The notes: generated by a model not told the origin, from the letters alone. A stretch of DNA of 10,107 nucleotides from Euperipatoides rowelli (GCA_003024985.2 PXIH01S0004481.1), one strand, 5' to 3'; positions 1 through 8,700 are shown, numbered from the stretch's first letter. Translations and numbers: made by a program.

Positions 1-41
1 AATATATTACTATAAGTTAAGGACTTCCATGATTTTTAATG

Positions 42-88
42 CAATGTCACAAAGTAGAGACATAATTATGTTCTACTCTGTGGCAATG
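42..88. repeat. imperfect inverted repeat (hairpin), AT-rich centre
   Basis: The arms 42-65 and 66-88 pair around the centre ACATAATTATGT. The pairing has one bulged G at 59 and about three mismatches (positions 44, 47 and 52 against their partners), leaving roughly 20 base pairs. A further copy of the arm lies just outside: CTACTTTGCCAC at 109-120 is the reverse-strand counterpart of the arm motif around 47-57. This three-fold use of one motif suggests the remnant of a small inverted-repeat element rather than a chance palindrome. No target-site duplication could be defined, so the element type is left open. Confidence 0.5.
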
Positions 89-120
89 TTGTGTGTGAAT
101 AGAAATGCTACTTTGCCACG

Positions 121-225
121 CCCTCAGCTTCATTTTCATATGTAGCTAATAGGAAAGTCACCTCCCTCAAACACCAATCGCTTACTGATCTCTAGTATTA
201 TTTTTATGCATGTTTAATATAATAA
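121..225. other. short non-coding stretch, no feature seen
   Basis: This segment between the left-end hairpin and the open frame is somewhat less AT-rich than its surroundings. It contains a CCAATC box-like pentamer near 175, but no TATA box or initiator at a sensible distance. No open frame or repeat was recognised. Confidence 0.4.
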
Positions 226-528
226 CTATACTGAAAATTTATTTGCATTTAATTTATTTTTTGTAATAATATTTGACAATTTAAAGCCAATCAAAAACCT
301 TCTTAATATATGGAAAGAATCTGATGCGGATGGATCTTTTTTATTTTTTAAAAAAATATCATAAAAAACGTTTGACGCGACAGAAATATTTTGACGTGGG
401 CGGTCTCCAGAAACGAGATTCCAACTTTTAGTGCCGTAAATGTTTACATTTTGAAAAGTCAGTGTTTTTCTATATTTATTTAAATTAATTAGATATTTTA
501 TATACAAATTAAAACCTTTAATCAGCAT
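226..528 (-). other. 100-codon open frame, unrecognised; possible exon or relic
   Basis: An uninterrupted reverse-strand frame starts with ATG at 528-526 and runs to a stop near 226. The middle part has a protein-like composition, for example GTKSWNLVSGDRPRQN followed by a Ser/Asp stretch and HILRRFLIGF; the two ends are Asn/Lys/Ile-rich like translated AT-rich DNA. Eight CpG dinucleotides fall between 327 and 436, far denser than anywhere else in the window, which might mark coding or transposon-derived sequence. I recognise no family, and no clear splice donor or promoter frames it. In DNA this AT-rich a chance open frame of 100 codons in 10 kb is not rare, so it is recorded as a possibility only. 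Confidence 0.2.
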
Positions 529-1065
529 AATTATGTAATCTATTAGATCATTAGTAACAGTTTAAATAATATAATTTGTGTGAATTTTTATGATGCAATG
601 AACTGTGAAGTTTGAAATAAGTGTACAAATGATTCCATTTATTATATAATCTTTAGTTTTGAACTAATAATACTCATTTCTCTTTTATAAACCTATAAAA
701 ATTTAGATTAAAGGGAAGGTAAATACAAATTGTTTTGATATTGTTTCATTATTGCTATTCTAATTATATTTGATCAGCAAGATTTGTATGATTTTGGATG
801 TGCTGATTTAATGATTCAAACTGAAAATAACATGGTGACTTTATTTTTCAAACTATGATAGAAAATTAAGATTCGGGGAAAACTAAATGAATGTAGATTG
901 TGATTAAATAGAAATTTTAAATTATTATGTATATTTAGATAAATTAGGTAAACAAAATTAGTTGAATCAGATGCAAAAATAACTAGCCTTGTACACATTT
1001 CTAGTCATATTCTGATTACTTAAAACCTAATAGACTAATTTTAATGATTAAAGATTATATTCTGA
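529..1065. other. AT-rich non-coding stretch, no feature seen
   Basis: The stretch is AT-rich with scattered homopolymer runs and no convincing coding potential, RNA gene or repeat. A 60-codon reverse frame at 816-998 is rich in Asn, Phe, Leu and Ser, as expected of translated AT-rich DNA, and is not supported as a gene. Confidence 0.5.
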
Positions 1066-1209
1066 AAGATATTATGATTGATTGTGCACTTCTTGAGACA
1101 TTCTGATTGGTTGTGTACTTCCCGAGACATTCTGATTTGTTGTGAACTTACAGAAATATGTGATTCATTGTGCACTCTTTGAAACATTTTGGTTAATTGT
1201 GCACTCAGA

Positions 1210-1731
1210 GATATTCTGATTCATTGGACACTCTCAGACTCATTCTGATTTATTGTGTATTCTCAGTGATATTCTGATTCATTGTGCAGTCTCAAAGATA
1301 TTATTGTTCATTGGACACTCTCAGACACATTCTAATTCATTGTGTACTCTCAGACATATTCTCATTCATTGTGTACTCTCAGACATATTCTCATTCATTG
1401 TGTACTCTCAGAGATATTCTGATTCATTGTGCAGTCTCAGATATATTATTGTTCATTGGACACTCTCAGACACATTCTAATTCATTGTGTACTCTCAGAA
1501 ATATTCTCATTCACTGTGCACTCTCTGAAACATTCTGATTCATTGTGTACTCTCAGAGATATTCTGATTCATTGGACACTCTCAGACTCATTCTGATTTA
1601 TTGTGTATTCTCAGAGATATTCTGATTCATTGTGTAGTCTTAAAGATATTTTTGTCCATTGGACACTCTCAGACACATTCTAATTCATTGTGCACTCTCT
1701 GACATATTCTCATTCATTGTGTACTCTCAGA
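1210..1731. repeat. 348-bp higher-order period within the satellite
   Basis: The segment 1210-1383 recurs at 1558-1731 with about eight differences in 174 bp. The offset is exactly 348 bp, or 12 units of 29 bp. Within it a shorter higher-order copy is visible: the block beginning at 1268 recurs at 1413, an offset of 145 bp or 5 units. Adjacent 29-bp units differ far more from each other than these distant copies do. This shows that multi-unit blocks, rather than single units, were duplicated here. Confidence 0.85.
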
Positions 1732-1739
1732 GATATTCT

Positions 1740-2160
1740 GATTCAATGTGCACACCCAGAGAAATTCTGATTGGTTGTAAACTTACAGAAACATATTATT
1801 CATTGTGTACTCTCTGAAACATTCTGATTTACTGTGCACTCTCAAAGAAATTCTTATTCATTGGACACACTCAGACACATTCTAATTCATTGTGTACTCT
1901 CAGACATATTCTGATTCATTGTGTACTCTCAGAGATATTCTGATTCATTGTGCACTCCCAGAGAAATTCTGATTGGTTATAAACTTACAGAAACATGTGA
2001 TTCATTGTGCACTCTTGGAAACATTCTAGTTCACTGTTCACTCTCAAATAAATCATTGTTCTTTGGACACTCTCAGACATTCTATTTCATTGTGTACTCT
2101 CAGGGATAATCTGATTCATTGTGTACTCCCAGAGACATTCTGATTGGTTGTGAACTTACA
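1740..2160. repeat. 202-bp higher-order period within the satellite
   Basis: The CTTACA unit at 1782 and 1984, and the TTGGA unit at 1861 and 2063, are each separated by 202 bp (7 units of 29 bp minus one base). The sequence between them follows the same order of unit types. This indicates a seven-unit block duplicated once, and it is distinct from the 348-bp block to its left. Confidence 0.75.
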
Positions 2161-2329
2161 GAAACATGTGATTCATTGTGCACTCTATTCACTGTTCAAT
2201 CTCAAAGATATTCTTGTTCATTGGACACTTTCAGACTCATTCTAATTCATTATGTACTCTCAGAGATATTCTGATTCATTGTGCACTCCCAGAGACATTC
2301 TGATTAGTTGTGCACACTCCAAAAATTTC

Positions 2330-2875
2330 TGATTCACTGTGCACTCTCAAAGAAATTATAAATATTGTTCATTGGACAATCTCAAACACATTATAATTCA
2401 TTGTGTACTCTCAGAGATATTCTGATTCATTGTGCACTCCAATAGACATTCTGATTAGTTGTGCACACTCCGAAAAATTCTGATTCACTGTGCACTCTCA
2501 AAGAAATTATTGTTCATTGGACAATCTCAAACACATAATTCATTGTGTACTCTCAGAGATATTCTGAGTCCTTGTGCACTCCCAGAGACATTCTGATTGG
2601 TTGTGAACTTACATAAACATTTGATTCATTGTGTACTCTCTGAAACATTCTGATTCACGGTGCACTCTCAAAGAAATTATTGTTCATTGGACAATCTCAA
2701 ACACATTATAATTCATTGTGTACTCTCAGAGATATTCTGATTCCTTGTGCACTCATAGAGACATTCTGATTGGTTATGAACTTACATAAACATTTGATTC
2801 ATTGTGTACTCTCTGAAACATTCTGATTCACGGTGCACTCTCAAATATAGTTTTATTCATAGGAAACTCTCAGAC
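2330..2875. repeat. 145- to 173-bp higher-order period at the right end of the satellite
   Basis: The block starting TGCACTCTCAAAGAAATTAT occurs at 2340, 2491 and 2661, and a diverged form follows near 2834. The offsets are 151, 170 and about 173 bp. The 151-bp spacing is 5 units plus a 6-bp insertion in the first copy, and the 170-bp spacing is a 6-unit block with a 3-bp deletion near 2536. The last two copies share the unusual ATTCACGG at 2653 and 2826. This part looks like the most recently homogenised section of the array. Confidence 0.8.
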
Positions 2876-2910
2876 ACATTCTGAGTCATTGTGCACTCTC
2901 AATGATATAA

Positions 2911-3010
2911 AATATTACCCCCCCCCCCTTCACCACCACACACATGCTGGAACAGAAAAAAAAAGTTTAAAAATGAAATAAATCTCCAAACAGCACCCTC
3001 CCCCCAAAAA
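2911..3010. repeat. C-rich low-complexity tract bordering the satellite
   Basis: An 11-C run at 2918-2928 is followed by a CACCACCACACACA stretch, an A run and a second C-rich patch (CACCCTCCCCCC) around 2994-3005. It sits directly at the right edge of the tandem array and contrasts with the AT-rich surroundings. The complementary strand carries G runs, but the spacing is too uneven to claim a quadruplex. Confidence 0.7.
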
Positions 3011-3509
3011 ATTGTGAATTCAGAAATATGGCATTCCTATATCATTAATGCCCGTCATTAAAATCTTGGCTTCCTACAATAATTTCAGGCTTTTTTAATT
3101 TATTTTTTTATTTCTAGATCAAAATATGATCCCATATAAAATATCATTATATATATTGCATGATTTCTATGTATTTGTAAGTTCTTATAAATGGCATGTC
3201 GCCTTGTGTATTAAAAATAAAACGTGCATTAATCCTGATTATAATTTTGCTGCTATCAATATTATTTAGATCACATTCTTGCTCATAATAAAAGTGCCAA
3301 ATCAATTCATTACTATTGATTTAATCATGAATTTATTCACAAGTTTTGCTATTGCTATGTCAACTAAAATATTTTAGCAAACAAAGAGAAAGTATTAAAA
3401 TGGTTTCATATTCAAAGAAATTATAGAATGTACAAAGTTTGATCATAACATATTCCATAAACATCATAAATGAATAATATTGTTTTTATTGTTAAGGATA
3501 TTTTAATGG
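3011..3509. other. AT-rich non-coding stretch, no feature seen
   Basis: No open frame of useful length, RNA gene or clear repeat was seen. The composition is AT-rich with short A and T runs. Confidence 0.5.
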
Positions 3510-3535
3510 GTGAGTGGAAAAAAAGGATAACATTC
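3510..3535 (+). repeat. solitary copy of a MITE terminal-repeat motif
   Basis: The motif reads GTGAGTGGAAAAAAAGG followed by ATAACATTC. It closely matches the terminal inverted repeats of the element at 3971-4145, in the same orientation as that element's left end. It is either the left end of a second, broken copy, or the left end of a larger element ending at 4145 (about 636 bp) into which the shorter element is nested. The sequence alone does not decide between these. Confidence 0.6.
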
Positions 3536-3610
3536 TAAAAAATATGAAAAATTAAACTGAGATAGTCATTGTGTATGTTTTTGTATAATCTATCTCCTGA
3601 ATGTAGAATG

Positions 3611-3689
3611 GAGAATAGTCTTATCTCATTCATTCAATGAACACTTCAACCATGAAGTGTTCATTGAATGAAAAAAGGATAATATTCAG
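3611..3689. repeat. strong hairpin: 20-bp perfect arms, 4-base loop
   Basis: The arms 3629-3648 and 3653-3672 are perfect reverse complements (left arm begins TTCATTCAATG), separated by the four bases ACCA. Pairing continues imperfectly outward to about 3611 and 3689, so the full foldback is nearly 80 bp. The outer part of the right arm, GAATGAAAAAAGG then ATAATATTC, is a diverged form of the terminal motif at 3510-3535. The hairpin therefore looks like two ends of one inverted-repeat family joined head to head, or a foldback element. A role in RNA is not indicated. Confidence 0.75.
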
Positions 3690-3696
3690 GGAAATG

Positions 3697-3970
3697 TTGC
3701 CTTTTTTATACTCAAGATGAAAATATTAACCTACTATCAACACAGTAAACAGTGACAATGATAAAGACAAACTGCAAGAATCTTGAACATTTTATGGTGT
3801 GAAACAATTATTTTTAATTTTTTATTACCTAATAAATATTTTTTGTCATAAAACTGTTTTAATTTATTTATTTATCTATTATAACAATAGAAAAGAGTTG
3901 CATCTTATTACAAAAATTTTGAAAATCAGTAAACAATTGTTTTACTAGTAATTTTACCTGCTGTCTAAGC
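3697..3970. other. AT-rich spacer, no feature seen
   Basis: The sequence between the hairpin and the MITE-like element is AT-rich with T and A runs. It has no recognisable coding region or repeat. Confidence 0.45.
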
Positions 3971-4145
3971 AGTGAGTGGAAAAAGTATAACATTCCACCA
4001 CATTTAATTATTAATAAAATTACTATTGAGCATTTCACTTTGATATTTTGGGATTAGTTACAATTGCCTAATAGTAAACTGTTTGTTTTTGTTTGTTTTT
4101 CTCTAAAACTCAGATAACTGGAATGTTATCCCTTTTCCACTCACT
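3971..4145. mobile_element. 175-bp MITE-like element with 27-bp terminal inverted repeats
   Basis: The terminal inverted repeats are 3971-3997 (AGTGAGTGGAAAAAG then TATAACATTCCA) and 4119-4145. They match at 25 of 27 positions; the differences fall in the A/G stretch. The interior of about 120 bp is AT-rich and non-coding. Short length, matching ends and related end motifs at 3510-3535 and inside the 3611-3689 hairpin fit a non-autonomous DNA transposon family. No convincing target-site duplication flanks it (left flank CTAAGC, right flank CTTTCA), so a superfamily is not assigned. It carries no protein and would depend on a transposase encoded elsewhere. Confidence 0.7.
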
Positions 4146-4535
4146 CTTTCATTTAGTGAATGTAAAGAAATTACATAGTATTGAAAACTAATTTGTATTT
4201 AACAATATTAATTTTACACTTGTTTTTAAAAGTCTTGTAAATTGATCATAATAAACTATTCAAAGCACAGTAATAACATGATAGAACTTTTTTATACTTT
4301 TATAACTGTCTGCTTTTGATAAAGTCATAAGTCTAAAATTCNGAACATATGTTTCTACCATGAGACAATTTAATATCACTCTGTAAAATTTTGACAATGT
4401 GATGTGCAAAGTGGCAAACAGACAACTAGATGTATATAACTAAAAACAAAAGTGACCATTGCTCTTACTCAGGACTAGACATACATTCTAGAATATCTTC
4501 AAACCACCTAGATGTTTACTCCACAAAGGTCTTAC
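4146..4535. other. AT-rich non-coding stretch with one unresolved base
   Basis: No coding region, repeat or RNA gene was recognised. There is an N at 4342. The stretch separates the MITE-like element from the hAT-like element. Confidence 0.5.
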
Positions 4536-4543
4536 TCTAAAAC
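4536..4543. repeat. left copy of a probable 8-bp target-site duplication
   Basis: TCTAAAAC lies immediately before the left end of the hAT-like element. It matches the right copy TCTAAAGA (5290-5297) at 6 of 8 positions. An 8-bp duplication is the known hAT signature; the two mismatches suggest age. Confidence 0.5.
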
Positions 4544-5289
4544 AGTGCTTCCCATCCTTTTTTCCATAGATGAACCTCTAAAATATTTATTTATATCCCG
4601 ATGAACCCCTGCATATGAATACATATACAGGAGAAAAAAAGTTGATGTGTAGGTGGGGGCTAAATTATTGCCTAGATTCCTTAGAACATATATTTGTAAA
4701 GAGTTGCTATATGCTGTATTATATAAAAAAATTGTGTGTTTTTCACTTTCCTCTCCTCTACTGATGCATATTCTTTTCAGATACTCCAACATTTTTAAAA
4801 ATACTGTCATGTGGTAAGATAGTTTTAAATTTATATAAGTAGAAACCAGCACAGTTTTAGAAAAAAATGCTAATTATAAAACTAGGAAAGATTCTATGAA
4901 ATCGTAATTGACCGTAAACTCGGCCAATCATCACACTTTTAAATAAAACCTTCAAGTCTCAACCAAACAGAGATAGAGGAAAGACTATAAATGTGAAGAA
5001 TTCTGGGTAGCAGTTGGCAGGTGAAAGGAAGATATTTAACTTGAACACAGCTTTTTATTTTCTTGGCGGTATAATTCTTATTTCAACATATCAAGTTTTA
5101 ATCATATTCTTAGTTTATTTTGAAGATAATTTAATACTTTGAGTTCAAACTTGAATAATTTTTATTTGGGCTGAAATTAGATTACTAAAGTGATAACTGA
5201 AATGTCTAGAAATGACCAAAACATTTATTTATTCCATGTTTTCTCACGGATCCCCTGATGTAACATGGAACATTGGTGGGAAACGCTCT
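4544..5289. mobile_element. old non-autonomous hAT-like DNA transposon, about 746 bp
   Basis: The left end reads AGTGCTTCCCATCC followed by TTTTTTCCATAGATGAACC, with a second GATGAACCCCTGC nearby. The right end, read on the reverse strand, is AGAGCGTTTCCCACC followed by a GGGGATCCGTGAG block. The ends match as short imperfect inverted repeats with the TTCCCAxCC core typical of many hAT termini, and a probable 8-bp target duplication flanks them. The interior shows no transposase: reverse-strand frames across the two ends (4532-4852 and 5206-5490) translate terminal-repeat and AT-rich sequence only. The left-end reading gives the RGSSMEKRMGSTVL-type string often seen in translated hAT ends. 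The interior around 4920-5040 is less AT-rich than its surroundings. The superfamily call is fairly good; the exact borders could shift by a base or two. Confidence 0.6.
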
Positions 5290-5297
5290 TCTAAAGA
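5290..5297. repeat. right copy of a probable 8-bp target-site duplication
   Basis: TCTAAAGA directly follows the right end of the hAT-like element and pairs with TCTAAAAC at 4536-4543 (6 of 8 identical). Confidence 0.5.
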
Positions 5298-8200
5298 TGA
5301 ACATTGAGCTGCAAAGCAATTGGGCCGTTTGATGAGCAGATAGAGTAGAAGTACAGAAGTCTAAAAGTGACTTCTTTTTTTTAAGTTGTAAAAAGAAAAT
5401 AACAGAAAACAATTTTTTCAATATTACAAACTTAAAGTATAAAATACTTTTTTTTTTGGCTGCACAAATTATATAGGTTTTAGTATGCAAAAGAAGAGGG
5501 GTGGTAATATTTAACTAAGACCAACAATTCCCTGTCACCTCTTCATTTAGAATGCACAATAAGCTACAATTTGTATGGATGAGAGAAATTTATTTTATAC
5601 TTTTAATGCATATAAAACTAAATAATATTAGAGATTTTTTTAACTTATATATTTTTTTAATTTTCTTTTGTATTTTCTAGAATTAATATGTTTTGACTGA
5701 TAGTAAGATGTTAACTTGGGATAAAAGAAGTGTAAAATAATACACGATTATTCAAACTTATTTGATAGCAGATAATTGATCCTCTAGCCATATTGTGTTT
5801 TTATTAAACCATTCACTGAAGATAGAATTTCTTATTCAATTAAGTTCTAAATATTATTTAAATATAATTAGATATTAACATCAATATTTTACAATTTAGT
5901 TATCTGCTGCTCTATCAATTATATTGTCAGTGTGGGGTCTTTTGTAAAAAGATAAGGTTTGAAATATTTTTGTTTCATTATCAATATTAAAATAGATTAA
6001 TTATGAGACGTTGGTATTTTTTTTAAACGATTTTTAAAGAAATTCAGAATTGATAACACCTTTTTATAGTTGTAAAAAAAATATTTACAACTTTAAATCT
6101 TCAACTTTTTGTTATTATGGATTTAGAATATTTTCACAGACTTTGCAGACAAATCATTTTCTTAAAACTGAAACATATGGAGGTATTAGTAATTTTGAAT
6201 CATTAATGTTTTGAACTGCATAAAACGCCTTTATTTGTTCACTGTATTCAACTCTTTCCTGTTAAACAAGATTTAAATCAACTGACTTTTATACACAGTA
6301 TGGATAATTTATTGTTATAAACCAGATTTTATATGTTTTTATTGTAGTTATTATTATAATATCCATAGTTTACTTATTTAGAATTTATTTCCATTTTCTT
6401 CTTAAGAAAATTAGGGGAAGATCAATTTATTTTACAGCTTTCAATTATTATTTATTATTTATCCTAAATTGCCCAGCTAATACAATATACAGTATAATTT
6501 GCATCCCTAATTTATAACTTGTGCAGATGGTTAAAGGGATTATCACAAGGAGAATCACCAATTATTTCTGATCTAAAAATCTGATAAGCTGAAATTCAAA
6601 TAATTCATGCTAGCACTAGACATATAATTTGCTGAAGATATGCCTCATTCTACTCTCCCTTCCAATATGTTGCAAGAGCTTGTTGGTATTGTCTGACTAA
6701 TTTGATGATGAAATCTAATATTTTTTAAACTTTCAAATTAAATCTTTTTTTTTTAAATATTACACACCAATAGCAGGAATCTACAACTCTCTAAAGTATT
6801 AGAGTAAAATATTTTAAAATGTTATTAATGATGTGTATTTGTAGATATCATTTAAAATGTGCTCCATAAATAGATTTGTTTAGTGTTACCTGTTCTGAAG
6901 AGGAAATTTTGCATTGATCTCTCCTAATTTATGTCTATGGTGTTTACTTCCATCTAACTATATTGAGTGATCTTAAGTGAATATAGTTTATGTTAAATAA
7001 TATTCCTTTTCATTTTTTGTTCTCAGAGGTCACTGCTTGCTTACTCCTAATGTTTTATTCATCCCGAAGATGTTTTTTACTTCCAATGAATTATTCTTCT
7101 TAAAAAGGCAATAAATCAACACGTGATAACCATACTAACTGCCTAAATATAAGAACCCTTTCCCCCATCTGTGGACCCCATACACAAAATCCAAGGAACA
7201 CGCATGCAAGAAAATATTAAAAACATGAATAATACCCACAAAACAATCGTAAAAATAAACAGCTTCTCCTCCTTCATCAAATTACTGAGCAGTCAAAATG
7301 TTTTCATCATACAAATTTTGTTTCAAATTTTATTTTTCTGACAAATCCTTGTTTTTATTCAATTAAAATAGGCCAAAAACAATTCATACAGCTTTGTTGG
7401 CATATCTGTTTAAGAAAGTTAACCAAACAGCCAATCAAAATCAAGTATAAAGGTCAGCCAGCTTGATTAATGTCCGATTGTTGTAGACCATCCAGCCTAC
7501 ATTAAACAATTTGTAAACAAAAATAATAATTTGAAATGTCAGAAATGTTTTAAAAGTATTAAATCAAAGTCATAATATGACCAGGACTATCAGGTTTTAT
7601 TTTTGACTTAATTATTAACCAGTACAATAGATTCTAAATATTGAAAACCATTTAGATATTCTGTCATGGGTGCTGCATTACACACTAGTATCCAATAAGT
7701 CTTTGTTATATAAAAATACAAATACAGACTGTCTCATCAAGTCATCAGTTAATAAACTAAAGTATTCTAAAAATTTGATGACCATTGATTTCAATTAAGA
7801 CCAGATAGGGTGATTAATTTTTCCCCAAATCTTTGGCACTGCATTACAATGTTAAAAATAGTGATAAAAGTCTGATTTCTTTTGTAAATTATATTAAACA
7901 TTTATTTTATGCAAGACTGGATGAATGTCATTTGAAAAAAAAATAGTTTTAGCTGAAGCCACCCATTCCCAATGGATAAATTCATTTATACTGTCTATAA
8001 TATTTATTTTATATGGGTTATATCATTTTTTATAAAATTTATTATCTGCCAATCACCACTTATAGTAACTGATCATTCTAAAAAATAATAATGAGTATGC
8101 TGTTGATATTATCAAATATAAATATGATCATATATGCATTTATATATCAATATATGTATTTTATTTTTACATAATATCTGTGGAGTGACATATTGATTGG

Positions 8201-8482
8201 CAATATTGGTTTTCACAAATAACAAATATCAAGCTAACAAAACGAATCTTTTCCAAACCACAAATACAGTATAGAATTATTTAACTATTTCAAATTTTTC
8301 AAAATAAAATTATTGTTATTAGTAAATAGCCTAAAAATTTATCTTAAAATAAATATGAATAGTAGTTAAATTTTTTAGTATTTAATTCGATTCCCTAATG
8401 TTTCTTTAGATTTTTTATTTTATAAATATCATTTAATCTGATTACTTATTACTAATTTTATTATTTTATACAATTTAGAAAT
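5298..8482. other. long AT-rich non-coding stretch, probably intron
   Basis: Over 3 kb without a convincing open frame, RNA gene or recognisable mobile element. It leads into the acceptor site of the exon at 8524, so the simplest reading is intron of that gene. The upstream donor was not found, so the intron's left limit is unknown and it may extend back over the transposons and satellite. Slightly less AT-rich patches occur near 7130-7280 and 7420-7500; the latter has a CCAATCA and a TATAAAG about 15 bases apart, which is too weak to call a promoter. Confidence 0.5.
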
Positions 8483-8523
8483 CTAATTTTTTGTTATATC
8501 TCTTTTGTTTTTATTTTCTGCAG
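8483..8523 (+). promoter_or_regulatory. 3' splice site: branch-point candidate, pyrimidine tract, CAG
   Basis: CTAAT at 8483-8487 fits a branch-point motif, with its second A at 8486, 37 bases before the acceptor G. A T-rich tract (TATCTCTTTTGTTTTT and onward) leads to TTTTCTGCAG ending at 8523. A second AG follows immediately at 8524-8525, so a two-base shift of the acceptor is conceivable. That would change the phase, and CAG is the better site. Confidence 0.75.
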
Positions 8524-8694
8524 AGCTTACGCCTGAAATGGTTAGATCTTATTTGCGTCAAAATCCTGATTTTTTAGATCACTTCATTATGAATCATGTA
8601 AACCANACACAACTAGAAAAATGGGTTATCAGGCGAGCTCAAAAACGCAACAAACAACGTTATACTCATCGTTATAGAAATGGAATTGCCCATA
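8524..8694 (+). CDS. internal exon, N-terminal segment of a PDE5/10/11-type cyclic-nucleotide phosphodiesterase (partial gene)
   Basis: This 171-bp exon encodes 56 complete codons plus a split codon at each end. The peptide reads LTPEMVRSYLRQNPDFLDHF, then IMNHVN, one uncertain residue, and TQLEKW, followed by a basic tail (VIRRAQKRNKQR and onward). The pattern V-x2-YL-x3-P-x2-LD-x-F ... LEKW resembles the short motif upstream of the GAF domains in animal PDE10- and PDE11-like enzymes and insect genes named pde-5-like. These enzymes hydrolyse cAMP and/or cGMP to 5'-nucleotides; the motif itself is not catalytic. The GAF and catalytic domains must lie in later exons outside the window. The base N at 8606 is the third position of a CAN codon, so the residue is His or Gln. 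The frame stays open through the acceptor, but the intronic TTG before it is not taken as a start. Both borders are phase 1. The family call is from memory of the motif; PDE10 versus PDE11 or PDE5 is unresolved. Confidence 0.75.
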
Positions 8695-8700
8695 GTAAGT
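8695..8700 (+). promoter_or_regulatory. 5' splice site GTAAGT
   Basis: GTAAGT follows the exon's last base, A at 8694. It is a full match to the intronic donor consensus. If read through, the frame meets a stop at 8724-8726, in keeping with an exon end here. Confidence 0.8.

Larger units (their letters stand above)
1066..2907. repeat. 29-bp minisatellite / satellite array, about 63 units
   Basis: A tandem array with a basic unit of about 29 bp. The commonest unit begins ATTCTGATTCATTGTG and continues TACTCTCAGAGAT. At least three diverged unit types alternate. One has TTCATTGGACA, with TTGGA at 1224, 1311, 1456, 1572, 1659, 1861, 2063, 2221, 2372, 2517 and 2687. One has GGTTGTGAACTTACA, with CTTACA at 1147, 1782, 1984, 2155, 2608 and 2781. 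One has CTCTTTGAAAC or CTCTCTGAAAC. Most intervals between like units are exact or near multiples of 29 bp (87, 145, 116, 87, 202, 202). The main departures (158, 151, 170) go with small indels, such as a 6-bp insertion near 2361. Each unit carries a short dyad (TCTGA and TCAGA) and the palindrome CTCTCAGAG. Because 29 is not a multiple of three, open frames through the array are 29-residue periodic repeats and not genes. The edges are diverged and set to within about 10-20 bp. Confidence 0.95.

Noticed and set aside
1253-1538. Overlapping plus-strand open frames with regular repeats of about 29 residues
   Set aside because: They are translations of the 29-bp satellite read through its three frames. 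Similar frames reappear at 1921-2109, and all break wherever small indels occur. Nothing suggests selection on protein.
4532-4852. 106-codon reverse-strand open frame
   Set aside because: It spans the left end of the hAT-like element. Its C-terminal part is just the terminal repeat in translation, with no known domain.
5206-5490. 94-codon reverse-strand open frame
   Set aside because: It crosses from flanking AT-rich DNA into the right end of the hAT-like element; the Lys/Phe/Leu-rich part comes from A and T runs.
7425-7490. CCAATCA and TATAAAG spaced like a core promoter
   Set aside because: Both motifs are expected by chance in this composition, and no transcript start or coding exon follows.
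8505-8523. In-frame TTG upstream of the phosphodiesterase segment as a translation start
   Set aside because: It lies in the pyrimidine tract of the intron, and the peptide is better explained as an internal exon beginning after CAG at 8523.
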